DNA of 64,000 bases, taken from the NCBI GenBank assembly GCA_030765055.1, contig CM060947.1, forward strand, positions 224,556,625 through 224,620,624. The letters are read 5' to 3'. The notes beneath the pieces are model-generated. The model did not search any database and was not told the origin of the DNA. It saw only the letters and a program-made list of their open reading frames with translations. The stretch is from Mantis religiosa (Eukaryota > Arthropoda > Insecta > Mantodea > Mantidae). The position numbers were made by a program, and so were the translations under genes. Shown here one piece after another: positions 10,475-22,042 of the stretch. Every line of letters starts with the position of its first letter. The stretch's first letter is position 1.

Positions 10475-10797
10475 TTTACTGAAAACCTGCAGACATCCAT
10501 AACATGGAGCGCCGACAAAAGGAGTAAGAGGACTTTATTTTACGAAGAATCTTCAGAAAACCCCAATTCCCTCTCCAAGTACAGCACCAAATCCATAACA
10601 ATTAGCAGTGATACACATAGTCGAGGTGGATACCCAGATCATAGCGTCTCCTCAGCCACAACATCAACGAGTACGGCGAAAGGCAACAGATCGTCACGTC
10701 GAAGCCCGAAGGAACGACGGACCTTCGAAAGAACACGACAACCCCGGGTTTATTTGAGCATAATTTCACACATTTTCGTTCATCCTACGATATGACT
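10475..10797 (+). other. Open reading frame without ATG, Ser/Thr/Arg-rich
   Basis: A plus-strand frame opens after TAA at 10472 and runs about 107 codons to a TGA near 10795. It gives TWSADKRSKRTLFYEESSEN, then a Ser/Thr-rich stretch (SVSSATTSTSTAKGNRSSRR) and a basic SPKERRTFERTRQP. The last 15 or so codons run into a SINE B fragment. The segment is visibly more GC-rich than its surroundings. It could be a decayed exon or the ORF1/gag start of a retroelement. No homologue recognised and no initiator codon, so a working gene is unlikely. Confidence 0.3.
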
Positions 10798-10815
10798 TAA
10801 CTTTAAAGGACATAA
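10752..10815 (+). mobile_element. SINE family B, 3' fragment
   Basis: ATTTGAGCATAATTTCACAC, then CGATATGACTTAACTTTAAA match the end of family B (consensus ATTTGAGCATCATTTCAC and GATATGACTTAACGTTGGAG). Confidence 0.75.
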
Positions 10816-11306
10816 GAAATGAAAAATCTGTTGGTGCAGGAATTTTCTAAAATGCTCTCTTTTTGGATTTAGGAACCTCAAAACGTGTATTTTCAGGAAG
10901 TTTTGGTACATAATTCTTGCGTGCAATGCAATACTTTCTTGTTTTACTACAGAGAAAAGCGACTGATTTGTGCATAGTTAATTGAGTTGCCATGCATCCA
11001 GAAAATTAAAGAGTACCTTGTGTAACTGTCACAACAGTCAACTTCTAAGGAGGTGAAGGAGTCAAATGTGCTTTCATATAGATAATCACTTAAAAGGTAA
11101 TCCGATCAGTATTAGTATAGGCTTTTCTCGCAATATTTTAGTTGTCTAAAGTTTTAATTATTTAGAAGCATTATTTAACACAAATTTAAAAGAGGAGGAT
11201 GCAGCACTTTTATGACATGAAGTAGGGGAGGGCGGTGCAGCGATCGGCCGGCATGCAGTACCGGCCACTACTGTATTGCCCTTTACACCTCCATGTGGCA
11301 GAATTT
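10816..11306. other. No recognisable feature
   Basis: Only an AGGGGAGGGCGGTGCA block near 11227, which also occurs at about 6177; otherwise featureless. Confidence 0.4.
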
Positions 11307-11790
11307 CCAGTAAGCAGTAGCGAGCTTGTGCATCCACGTGCGCTATAGTCGGATATCTTCCTCTCTTCAGTTCTTTGTCTGCTCTGAGTGCTTGATGGTG
11401 GTTAGTGTAGTCTTAGCGCACGGAAGATATTCTGAGGTACATATCAGCACTATATTTGCGATCTCTGTAAACCAGTGAGCTAAACATTTGTGAACTGAGC
11501 AGAAATAGTGACAATATGTTCCATTGCTTTTGTATTCTACTATTGGTCTATATGTGGCAGTGCAATGTGTCACTGACAGTCTATATTGTAACAGAAAAGA
11601 CAGTGGCCGATACCGCAAGACACTTTCTACAAGCCTTAGAATTTATCTTTTCTGCTTTCCATGTAATAAAGTACTATAAATAAAAAATAAAAGTCATTAT
11701 ATTTACTATTTATAGAGGTAAGAGAACAATATAGTCATATTCCGGTTAACCACCGCAGTCACAGAATAAAGTCAAAAAAGTAAATTCGGC
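11307..11790 (+). repeat. Repeat Q, copy 1
   Basis: Matches the inverted copy at 51910-52610 along its whole length: CAGTAAGCAGTAGC, CACGTGCGCTATAGTCGGAT, GATCTCTGTAAACCAGTGAG, TTTTGTATTCTACTATTG, and an AATAAA-bearing end GTAATAAAGTACTATAAATA. The polyadenylation-like motifs and A-rich end suggest a retroposed sequence or LTR fragment. No coding region seen. Confidence 0.85.
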
Positions 11791-11939
11791 CGATTATTTT
11801 TTATAAATTTAGATTTTTACTGTGCATATTCCAAAATTTTACAATTTACAACATCTGGCTACATTTATTTGTCTTTACCTTGTTGCTACCTTGGCTTACA
11901 TGACACCCTGGTCTTCTGATCTGCCAGGTAGCTCTTAAC

Positions 11940-12975
11940 CTCCATACCTCCTTGTTACTTAATTAGTCCCATTATTCCCCCTCACCTTCCTTTCTTATAT
12001 TATTTACATTTCGTGTCCCTTTTTCTTTTACTTTCTGCAAGAACTCACCAATACTTCTTACCTTCTTTTCCTCCCTGCCCCTTAACATTTTTATAGCTAC
12101 TGTCATCTTTTCTACTTTCTCCCATGTTTCCTCCAAAAGCTTTCTTCTCCACACTGTAACCTCCTCACATTCTGTGTTCTATGCTTTCTTTCCCCCCATA
12201 CAATTCACAAATTCCCTTTTCCCTATCTCTTATCTGTCTTAGAAATATGGTGCCAGTTCTCATCCAAGCTAACCCTTTTCTCTCTTACCTGTTGCACTAA
12301 TCTACATATGCTTCCCGTCCCCAATTTCTTTCTATTGCTTGTAAAATTGTAATGATTTTATATTTTCTAGACTACCCCATATTTCCTGCCTTTCTATATT
12401 TTCTATTCTGCATTTTACCAATTTACCTGTCCTCTAATCTCCATATATCTCCAATTCCTATTTTTTTCCCATAATTCCTCCCATCTCTGCCCACCAACTA
12501 TTTGAGTTCACTAATCTTTTTTTGCAGTCTCATGCATAATTAAATAATTTCCCCTTCTTCTTTGGGCAAACACCTATACCAAAATTTTATAATTCTTTCC
12601 ATTATTATTCCATTTCTTGTCTTTCCTATTTCTACTAAAGCTACTTCCCTAGGTGCTAATCTTGGTAAGCCCAGTAGCTCTTTACAAAACCTTCCGTAGT
12701 TTTGGTCCAGCGCTTTGTTTACCTCTGTGGCCCCCCCCCCCCCAGATCTCCATTGCATACATTTTGGATTCAACTAGTGCTTCATACATTCCTTCTAACC
12801 ACATGGTTGTCATTTCTAGCTTATATTTGAATATTCTTATCCCATTCATTTCCGCCCTTCCTTTTGCTTCAAGTTTTTCTCCTGTGTGCTCCCCACTTTC
12901 CATTGTTATTCAACCTTACTCCTAAGTATTCAAATTCATTGACCACTTCTACTCTTGTTGATATTTAAACGTACA
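11940..12975 (-). pseudogene. Non-LTR retrotransposon, RT thumb and C-terminus (decayed)
   Basis: On the minus strand, near 12965, the frame reads VEVVNEFEYLGVRLNNNGKW, the YLGV motif that follows the palm in LINE reverse transcriptases. It continues with shifts through ALVESKMYAMEIWGG and GLPRLAPREVALVEIG, then EERIIKFWYRCLP-like residues near 12560. Nearer the 3' end, WMRTGTIFLRQIRDREKG is followed by spaced Cys/His residues like a terminal zinc-knuckle. A 13-base C tract at 12731 and several stops break the frame. The catalytic palm is not present, so the copy is 5'-truncated. The clade is unclear (not jockey-like). Confidence 0.7.
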
Positions 12976-15069
12976 CTTTACTATAAAATATAAATGTTAA
13001 ATTACGATACATTTGTCTGAATTGCTTCAGATCCGGCGAACATCTACCAGCTGTAATGTAATTTAAGGGTACCTCTGTAGAACTGACAAACGTTATCCGT
13101 GGTTATTGTGCGCGAGTTATCCACTCCAACACGTGCCTAATATACCTACTGGGTGAAGGAAAACGCGCTGATCTTGGAAAATGGAGCGTTACACGAGGAG
13201 ATTGTGGTATCCACGCCCTCTGTGTTCCAAAGTTGTACTGCTTCTGACTGTAGGACACCATTTTCTCTCTGAATGCCATTAATTACACATTCACTGATTT
13301 GCGAAACAAGCGCCTCGCAGCGGAAGTGCGTGAACCAACACAACAAGAATAAATTACGTGTTTGTTTCACCAGTGTTTTGTCTTTTCCACACCCTTCCTT
13401 CTTCCCTCTCATTTAGAAAATTGCTTAGTTCGGTACATTCTACTACGTACAAATGTCTGAAGCACGTCAATAATAAACCGGTGTAAAGTTTTAAAGAAAG
13501 TGTTATACGGAGGGCACTTTGACAATGCGATTAAGCGAGAAAAATTACCAGAAACATATGAGAGATAAAGCACACAGTTTGCAAATACATGATAACCTGA
13601 CTAAAAACTTCCTTATTTGTCGGAAACCTGGAAAATCGGAAATTAAATTTTAGAACGAAGCTTTTTCCCATGTAAAATTATGCTCTAAGCCAGAAACTGC
13701 CTAACGTGGGAACGGAAAAACTTTGGGGACGCTTGTGTAAATAATCTTATAAAACGGATTATCTTATGTGTAATAGGTTACAACATACGTATTTTAAAAA
13801 TTGCAATAATTTTGAGGGTGACTGTGCTTGTACCGAACTTCCATGAAGCATAACGTCATAAAATGTAATTCTTCGAGTAAAAGGTGAAGCAGTTATTTTA
13901 TATATTTTATGCTGTTTGAGAGGAATAGTTGGAGGAATTGTAGTTTTTAATGAAATGGATAAAATGTAAGGTAGGTTATGTGTAACCTCAAATGAGAGGA
14001 GGTTGTTAAAAGTTTTAAATATCTTTCTTCTGCTTAAGAACGTCTTAGGAGAAAGATGTACATTTGTATCTCTCCGAGGTTGTACAAAATTATTTTAAGT
14101 GTACATTTAAGATGCACAAACAGCCGCCGAGTGTGCACTCCAAAATATGGACCAAGCAGACACATGGAATATGAGAAGGTTCACACAACTGACGATGCTG
14201 GCAGCAGATAACTACAACTGACCATTAAAGGCAAATGCCGATAATGCAAACTAGAGTTATATTTAGGTTTAGCAAGATAGAAATAAGTATATTAGACCAC
14301 AACTGACAAGCTTGCAAGTATTACTTGCAGCGCCAATGAAACACCTAAACTTAAGACGTAGCGTTACGGCGTGATAAATTACCCTAAACTTCACAACAAA
14401 TAACACCAGGAATCCTACCAAATACCACCCACAATAGGCAGTGGATCAGGCTGGGCTTCATGTCAAGTCTGTATCCCTGCATCAGAAACCACCCTCTGCT
14501 GAATCGCACTGCGAGACAGCTATGATCATCTCCTGGAATGCGCGGGTGCTTAAGGCGGTACCGCAGCACATTTCTCCTTCCCAATCCGGTGGAGGTTTTT
14601 TAGTGGAGTAGTACCCTTGAGGTGAAGTCCACATACCCCACTGTGCCCTCCAACACAGTGGTAATCCATAAACGGATTTTTCCTACACTCGAAAAAAAAA
14701 ACAAAAACAAAAAACAAACATCATGCGTGTGGAAGAAAGAAAAAGTTTTGGCTTCACTCTTTGTCAGATTATTGAAGTGTAAAGATGTGTTATTTGTAAT
14801 GCCGATCTGCAAGTTCCCTGAATCTTAATCTGCAAGGATTCAGTATTGAGTAGTTTATAAAAGGATATAATTTACAGATCTTAACATTATGATAGGATAT
14901 AATAATGGTTTTAGTAGAATAAATCCCAATATTTTGAAGAAGAAAACATTTGTTATTGTTTTCTGCAAATTATTCTCGCTCTGATACTACAACCAGAGAA
15001 AGAATACTTATTGCTTCAGAGCGCCGAGGCATACTTCAAGATCGACAGAGAAGGTGAGAGTAATTAACC
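12976..15069. other. Two kilobases without an identified feature
   Basis: AT-rich sequence with short ORFs only. A small perfect hairpin CACTGTG/CACAGTG lies near 14640-14662, and an A-rich AAAAACAAAAAC run near 14692. Confidence 0.4.
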
Positions 15070-15888
15070 ATCTTCCAACCTTAGCGGCTTTTGCTCCAAA
15101 TTATTCAGCTTCAAAGGGAAAACAAACCAGAGGGGTCCAGAGGTAGTCCTAGTCGGGCAGGGCTTGTCCCCGTTCGGGTGTCTTTGTGCCGCAGTACCTA
15201 GCCGCTTTGCGGCTTTACCTGCGAAATGAGCAAAGTGGTGGTATGTTCTGCTAGGGTGTTTGTTTGATTTTTTGGGGAAATTTGGCTTGGGATGCCCTTG
15301 ATTAATCTCAAAAAGCAGCTGCATTCTGGCGTTCCCCCGTTTAGGGGGACACGATTTAATATTTTTGCTCCGTTTTGGTTACGGGTTGCATATCGCTTGA
15401 GCCGAGAGGCGTAAATATGGGTCCTAGAGACATCTGAGGTTTTTATTGGGTTAACCAAGGGGCCCCAAGACGTCTCTTGGTAGTTTGAAGGATGGCAAGC
15501 GTCTTTGTTCCCTCTGGTCATACCTGCACAGGGAGTTCACCAAAGGGTTGTTGTGAGTTTCTAGTTCGTCGTACATTGATCGTGCCCTATTGCGGATGAC
15601 ACCGACAATGTACGGGATCTGGGAGTGCTCATGCAGGATATGAGCAGGAAATCTCCAGTCTGTATCGTATATAATGTGAAGTGCCCTGTTCTGCAGCGTC
15701 TGGAGCCTGACGAATGTGGTATTAGCCACTGTTCCCCAGATCTCACAGCCGTACAGAATCATAGGCGGTATGATCGCCCGATACAGCTGGAGTTTGAGAC
15801 GGATGGGCATGGGAAAACAATCCATTATTTCTCTCAACTCTCTTCCACCACATATAGTAAAAGTACAACAGTTTTGCAGGAAGTTCAT
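15070..15888 (-). pseudogene. Jockey-like LINE, RT C-terminus and 3' UTR
   Basis: The minus-strand frame 15888-15451 is open for 145 codons. It includes PMPIRLKLQLYRAIIPPMIL, YGCEIWGTVAN, LQTLQNRALHII and HSQIPYIVGVIRNRARSMYD, then HNNPLVNSL. This arrangement (LYRAIIPPxxxYGCxIWG, LQxxQNRALRxI, IPxI) is that of the jockey clade after the palm domain. No catalytic YADD is present: the copy is 5'-truncated near 15860. Downstream to about 15070 is non-coding and contains AAAGCCGCAAAGCGGCTAGG, shared with the second copy at 27.7 kb. Confidence 0.85.
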
Positions 15889-16200
15889 CTTTAGCTTTAT
15901 TGTTACAAGTGATCAGGTACGAGTGGAAGAAAACTGCGAACTTTGGTGATTTTAAAAACATAGTTTGTATGCACAATTTCTGTAGAATGAGCTCTAAATG
16001 TAAAACATTGTCACTGGAGAAAAAACAACTAAGGTTATTGAAGAACACGACAATAGCAAACGTCCAGCTAAAGAATTAAGTATGTTGTTTAAAGTGGGGA
16101 AAACTCAGATTTGTGACATTTTGTTAAATTAAAATTTAAGGACGAGTAGTTAAAGGAAACAGTAGGGCATGTGAAACGCATAAAAATTTATATATGAGCT
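15889..16200. other. No recognisable feature
   Basis: AT-rich; nothing identified. Confidence 0.4.
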
Positions 16201-16326
16201 ACAAGAGAGCAACGCTCCAATTACGGTAGCTACATACATAATAATTAATAAACGTGCTTAAATAAAAATATAAAAGTAAGACAAATACAATGCAAAATAT
16301 AATACAAAAAACTAAGACTATAACCA

Positions 16327-16352
16327 TATATATATATATATATATATATATA
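16327..16352. repeat. TA microsatellite
   Basis: About 13 TA units, lying inside an apparent minus-strand ORF that is therefore partly simple repeat. Confidence 0.95.
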
Positions 16353-16434
16353 ATCAAAGACAAGACATTGGTAACTGTGTTATCATTAAACATAAAACAT
16401 AAATAACACAATTTAAAATCACATGCCATGCCGT

Positions 16435-16696
16435 TAATTCCTATATATAATTGTTCCTTAAATTGCTTGTAGTAGAAACTGTGATCCAGTTCTATTTTAG
16501 AAGAAAGTTCATTGTACTTGGCACATAACCTCAAAATAGGGAAATTTTTATGCGATGACGTTTTTGGTGTTCTAAATTGGAGCAATTGACAGTTTCTGAA
16601 ATATGCAATGGTGGCATTAAAATTGATTTGACTAAGTAATTCTTCGCTAGATATCAGACCATTCACAAATGTATAAAGGAATAATTGATTCCTCAA
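16435..16696 (-). pseudogene. Possible LINE ORF2 C-terminal fragment
   Basis: The minus-strand frame reads NATIAYFRNCQLLQFRTPKT, then NFPILRLCAKYNELSSKI and FYYKQFKEQLYIGI. The order of basic-Thr-Pro, N-E-L and a terminal FKxxL resembles the last 60 residues of CR1/jockey-type polyproteins. No diagnostic RT motif is present, so the call is tentative. The ORF continues into the TA repeat and is not meaningful there. Confidence 0.4.
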
Positions 16697-16739
16697 GTAT
16701 TCTACGAACAGAGAGTGACATTATTTTGAATTCCTTTAG

Positions 16740-16740
<1 letters not shown>

Positions 16741-16777
<37 letters not shown>
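16741..16777. repeat. TA microsatellite
   Basis: Uninterrupted TA run of about 37 bp. Confidence 0.95.
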
Positions 16778-16778
<1 letters not shown>

Positions 16779-17600
16779 CGCCAAAGCAATTCCCATTTCT
16801 GGACCATTGCTTCAGACTGAGACAAAAGAAAATTAGGCGAAGACCATTTTAGAGCTTCCTGTGGATGGCACGAAAGTTTCAAACATCGCCACAACATTGT
16901 TTTGAATGCTGTGTGTGAAGTAAATGAATTTGATATGCAGACAATAGCAGATTGGAAAGGGAAAATTGAAAACAGGGAAACTGCAATTATTGTAACTTGA
17001 AAATACAGAACATAATACATGTCAGTCTATTATTTACAATTTTTTCTATATTATTTTTTCACTTAAAACCTGTGCGACAATTTCCTAATTTCTTTGTATT
17101 CAAACACAACCCTCTGTAAGACGGAAACCTGGTAAACGGAAAATAAATGCAGGAACGATCGCGTTCCGTTTCAGTGAGGTTTTATTATAATAGATAATGA
17201 AAGGGTATTATAAAGAATAATGACATTGAACTAGAACAGGAAACTAAATAGGAAATTATAGAAGAAAGTTTTTGCAGAAGGCATGGAAGAACGTGTGAAT
17301 CGGGAGAACGTTAGAAACGCAGATAATAGATGGCTGTTGAAATGAAATGCACACGCGAAGAGGAAGGATGAACGAGACTCGTTCTGGAGCAAAGTACCTG
17401 AACACGGGCATAAAACCAGCAGTGATTTACAACCAGAATTTTTATTTCTATCTTGGATTTCTACATGCAATGCTAAGACTGTCATTTGAAATGGAGCGCT
17501 TCCATGTCCGTGACTCTCAAAAGATGACATCCAAAACTAAGGAGCCGCCCGCTGTCACGCCATGACTTGCTACAGCAATAACAAATATTTATGACAACCA
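16778..17600. other. No recognisable feature
   Basis: Short overlapping ORFs on both strands between 17231 and 17565; no similarity recognised. Confidence 0.4.
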
Positions 17601-17604
17601 CCAG

Positions 17605-17801
17605 TCAGTTGGAGAGTTTAATGACATTTCGGCACATTGTCCATAGTAGTTCAATGGTTAGAGCGGCTGGACAGATACCAGAAGATCCGTGGTTCAATTC
17701 CGGGCTATGGCATTGAATTTTTTAGTCTGACGCTACCTTTTCATACTTTAGACTACACACGGCCAGTGTGAAAGAACAATTAATTTCCAGTTTGTTATTA
17801 G
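17605..17801 (+). mobile_element. SINE family A copy, 5'-truncated
   Basis: Starts at CAGTCAGTTGGAGAG. tRNA-like TAGTTCAATGGTTAGAGCGG ... GGTTCAATTCCGGG, tail ATTGAATTTTTTAGTCTG and end AACAATTAATTTCCAG. Confidence 0.88.
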
Positions 17802-18714
17802 TCTTATTCGTAACCTGCCATAGAATTCACAGTTTCAAGGCATATTTGCACCCTTACAATGCACAGTTTGTAAGCCGTGTGTTCTGAATGACATCTCTCA
17901 TTTGATTGAGGCTGGTTCTAAGCGGGCTTATCCACTGACTAGCAGGTTTACGTATTGGCTTGGTGTTGCTCCAGATAGGATTTCTGCATTAACTATGTGA
18001 TGAGTGATGACTCGATGAGTTTTGGAATGCTTTTTATTTTTGTGTCACAGAATATGACACGTTTGTATTTTATATGTTTATTTTTTTTTTTTTTACAAAA
18101 TTTCCGCCGAAATACTCAAAATGTGAAATTTGTATAATTTTCTGAAGCAATAAGCCTTATCATTTCTGGTAAATAGAATAATCATCATTATAGCTCCGAA
18201 TATGTATAAATGAATATATTTTATGTCCATTTTCCATATAATATCAAATAAAACATCTATTAATAATTCCAAATGTCTAAGTTTAGTTCTTCTTCGAGAT
18301 TTTAAGTAATGAACAAAGCATTACCCACGATCTGCTTAGTTTCGTGAAATTTTCAACATTCCTTTTAGTTTGTTCTATGGCCACAGCCTTGAAGAAGAGG
18401 TTTGATAAGAAGAATTTTAATGAGCATTAAATATGTTCTCATAAATAATTCATGCTGTACATGCGCTCCCGGGCTCATGGAAATACACGGTAGCTTTCTG
18501 TGTTTTAAGTGTCAGCCATTAAACACCCTGAGCAGGTTTATCACAATAGCGTAACGGATTTTACATTAAATAAAAATAAAAAGACAACGACACAATTAAT
18601 TCACGTTAATCATTTAGGTCCTAAACGTGCCTTTCATTCAAATGAAGCTTTAATTGGACGTATGGTTTGCTTCGATAAGCATGCTGTTGTTTCTTTGCGT
18701 AAATCGTAATAGGG
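17802..18714. other. No recognisable feature
   Basis: AT-rich with a T tract at about 18079-18094. The 18560-18714 part could extend the adjacent mitochondrial-derived segment but I could not align it. Confidence 0.35.
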
Positions 18715-19160
18715 TTACCTATAGCTATAGCTGCTCCAACCCCAGTTTCTGCTTTAGTTCATTCTTCTACTATACACTAGTTACTGCTGGAGTATATTTG
18801 TTAATTCGATATATAGTAAGGCTCTTCCTAATTGACTTCTGAATTTTTGTAGGTAATTTCTGTGTTAAATATATTTATATCAATATTAGGTGCTAATTTT
18901 GAATATAATTTGAAGAACTGTATAAATATTTTATGTACAACCTGTTATTTCTTACTCATGAATGTATGGTACTTTACAGGTCATTTCCGAATGGAAACGT
19001 AGTTATGTCTCCTGTTTTATCAATTTGTCAGTGGCATATCCATTGCTCAATAAGAAAATTAGGGACCCACCCTTCAACAATGTTACTTATCAAATTTATT
19101 TGGCTATTTAGGAATTCTCATATGAACTCTTCAAACTTCTACGTTAGCGTTTCCTAATGC
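18715..19160 (+). pseudogene. nad5: Nuclear mitochondrial insertion: nad5 fragment
   Basis: The codons from 18720 give (I/M)A(I/M)AAPTPVSALVHSST and, after a 5-base insertion, LVTAGVYLLIRY, the highly conserved core of insect NADH dehydrogenase subunit 5. Further on, ISVLNMFMSMLGANFEYNLK matches the next conserved stretch, using ATA as Met as in insect mitochondria, and TTTCTTACTCATG fits the following L-T-H. Frameshifts and a TAG in the standard code make it non-functional. Identity beyond 18970 is weaker. It ends within a few bases of the mariner at 19167. Confidence 0.88.
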
Positions 19161-19166
19161 AAATTA

Positions 19167-20484
19167 CGAGGATGACTTAAAAAGTAATTCCTCCTATGTT
19201 TTCCTAAAATAAGTAAGTTATGTGAAAAAATTGAAATTGGCGCAATTCCTCAAACCTTCTTCTCCAACCCCCTGCAGTAGTAGCTTCCTAAGTCAACAGG
19301 TGGCAGCACTGCATCGTCTTGCACATGGCTGGCATCGACATTCGTATTAGCGTCCTGTGATTGAATTTTTGAATTTTTGAAACGCCAATTCACATTCACG
19401 AAAGGCTAAAAAATGTGTATGGTGATGCAACGGTGGATGTCAGCACTGTTACACGATGGGTTCGTCGCTGTAACGAAGATGAAGGGCAAACACCATTGGC
19501 AGATGAAAAGCGAAGCGGCAGGCCGGTGACTGCAGTGACTCCATGCAACATTCAGCGAGTCGATGACATTATTCGTGATGATCGCCGGGTAACAACAGGT
19601 GAATTGTGTCGCATTACCTCCCTCAATAAAGGCAGTGTGATGACGATTATTCAACAACTGGTTTACTCAAACGTTTGTTCACTTTGGTTACAAAGAATGT
19701 TAACCGCCCAAAGCAAAGAAACAAAGAAAACAATAGCCTCCGAACACTTGCAGCGCTTCAATTTGGAGGGAGAGGAGTTTCTGGAAAAAATTGTTACTGG
19801 AGACGAAACGTGGGTTCATTTTTTGAACCTGAATCAAAGAGGCAATCAATGGAATGGCATCACACAACGTCACCGAAGAAAAAAAGTTCAAAACTCAGCG
19901 GTCGGCAGGGAAAATTATGCCGACAGTATTTTGGGGTGCAGAGGGTGTGCTTATAATTGATTTTTTGGAGCAGGGGTTCACAAAAAATTCTGTCCAATAC
20001 GTTAGGACTCTCAAAAAGCTGAAAGCACGTCTTCGCCGAGTTCGCCCAACAAAAACTATGGCGGATGTTCTTCTTTTGTACGACAATGCAAGACCACACA
20101 GCAGCCGTTTCACCACGGCAGAAATTGAGAAATTGAGATGGAAAGTCTTACCTCACCCCCCATACAGCCCTGACCTGGCACCATCAGACTTCCATCTGTT
20201 CGGGCCACTAAAGGAAGCTCATGTGGGATTCATTTTGAAGATGAGGAGTCTGTGAAAACGTCCGTGCGTCAATGGCTTAAGAAGCAAGTCCGTGTGTTTC
20301 ACCACACTGGAATACATGCATTAGTTAAAAGGTGGACCAAAACTGTGGAAAAGGATGGAGATTATATTGAACAGTGACAAATTAATCGTCAATGTTGTAT
20401 TTTTCAAGCTATGTGAATTGGATCCAATTTTCTTGGCAATTAAAAGAGAAAAAATAGGAGGCATTACTTTTTGACCTACCCTCA
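19167..20484 (+). mobile_element. Mariner element, full length with terminal repeats
   Basis: Left end CGAGGATGACTTAAAAAGTA and reverse-complemented right end TGAGGGTAGGTCAAAAAGTA match over about 32 bases, continuing into ATTCCTCCTAT/ATGCCTCCTAT. TA dinucleotides flank both sides (19165-19166, 20485-20486), the normal mariner target duplication. Length of 1318 bp is typical for the family. Confidence 0.92.
19325..20378 (+). pseudogene. Mariner transposase (DD34D), frameshifted
   Basis: The transposase cuts and joins its own element. Start is the ATG at 19325 (MAGIDIR); after an early frameshift the helix-turn-helix half is open (YGDATVDVSTVTRWVRRCNE, RSGRPVT). Catalytic residues are all present: first Asp in VTGDETWVH (about 19797), second in LLYDNARPH (about 20080), third in PYSPDLAPSDFHLF (about 20165). 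Frameshifts lie near 19817, 19880 and 20230, after which VKTSVRQWLKKQVRVFHHTG leads to a stop near 20378. The three acids are intact, but no single frame joins them, so the copy is dead. The subfamily was not assigned. Confidence 0.9.
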
Positions 20485-20486
20485 TA

Positions 20487-22000
20487 TATAGATGTAAGCA
20501 AACACATCTGCCTGTTAAAACTTTGAATGAGAGTTATAATTGCCATCTAGAGACGGTCACGTAGTGACGTGTGACACTTGCATTTCAGAGGTTCCGGGTT
20601 CACTGCACAATTGTACTATAACTGTCATTTTGTGCTTTGAATCATCTAATACTTTATGAAAACAGAAAGGAAAATGAATTAACTGCTACCCAATTTTGAG
20701 TAGAGGCTTTAGTTTAAGCACACCTGCTGTATAAATTGGTACTACGCTTACGTGTAATAGCTTCAGTGCATTCAAGTCATATGGTTTCTTTATTCATAAA
20801 TATAAGAGTTTGTTCTCTAAATTTTAACTTTTAAAACCTTTTTATTTACATGAGATTTTTCGGTATAAATTTCGGATAGAAAATGTTCAATGTTTAACAT
20901 TTCTTGAGAATTATATCGTAGGATGTAAAACACGAGCAATTTTATTTGTGATATACCTTTTATTTAGCTTCATTATCTCGCGGATTTAATATAGGTAGGT
21001 TAGGGATTTTAATTTTACCTTAATAAGTCTGGAAACATTACGTCAACAGATACATTAAAGGAGGAAGCAGAATATGACTGGTAATTCATCAAGATGGCTC
21101 GGAAATACTTTTGGATTGTGCTGGCGATTATAAACATCTGAGTGAATAGAGGTTTTTGTAAAAAAGGTAACTTAATCTAGTTTCCATAAGATAGTTAACC
21201 AGAGAAAATGTAAATATTCTCCTTTACGTGAATAGAAAGTGGAACAAAGCGACAAACAAGAACTGCGTAAACAAAAAATCTGCCGCTCGGATGGCCGCAC
21301 AAAAACCCACAAAAACAAATTGATTGGTGGAAATCCTATCCAGACAGTCGTAAGCTTGTTAAAGAGTGAATGCATTGTTTGTTTATCCACTGTGCATGTA
21401 ATGGCAGGATTGGGGCTGTGCGAGCTTTGGGGGGGGGGGTGGTGATCGTGAACTGGTCGGGCCATTTTGGCCGCTTGAAAGGGAACAAAACCTTTAAAAT
21501 ACAATCCTGAAGTTTCACTACAGATATAGAACATGTCTATAAAAAAGAAAGGCTTTTGAAAATGATTTAAAGTACTTTGATATTATTCCTCAAATTATAA
21601 ATGTGTATCAGATTTGAAAATCTTAATTTCTCTGCCAGCTATCAAATCAGATTGTTTGATTTAAGTAACCGAAAGATGTCAACTGAAATAATCTAGAATA
21701 TACGAAGGAGTCCAGATGTGTACAAATTCTTTAAAGTAAACTTATGGAGAAATTTATAAGTGCATTATTTGAAAGCTTTGAATGTTATTGTATCGTAAAT
21801 ACATATAATAACTTATGAATCAACTTTACTTTTTAGAATCAATGTTTATACCTTTTTTTGTGACTTCGCTGGAAAGAAAAGCAACTTTGCTTTTAATGCA
21901 AAAGATTTATACCCATTTTCACGTAAGCACATGCTCTGAATCCTTTGAGTAATGGAGAAACATAAAATAAATAAAAGAATGGTAAAAGAAACGTTCGTGT
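20487..22000. other. No identified gene
   Basis: AT-rich. A weak B-box-like GGTTCCGGGTTCACT near 20590 could be a decayed tRNA-like sequence. An 11-base G tract lies at about 21429. Overlapping ORFs near 21172-21534 are unrecognised. Confidence 0.35.
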
Positions 22001-22003
22001 GTG

Positions 22004-22042
22004 GTGTGTGTGTACGTGTGTGTGTGTGTGTTTGTGTGTGTG
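22004..22042 (+). repeat. GT microsatellite
   Basis: GTGTGT run with TACG and TTT interruptions. Confidence 0.9.

Noticed and set aside
16199..16440. Membrane-protein-like ORF end
   Set aside because: The hydrophobic stretch comes from AT-rich and TA-repeat DNA; only the upstream part has any LINE-like signal.
19860..20116. Minus-strand ORFs inside the mariner
   Set aside because: Antisense shadows of the transposase.
20540..20610. Possible tRNA-like sequence around GGTTCCGGGTTCACT
   Set aside because: Single weak B-box with no convincing A-box or repeat body.
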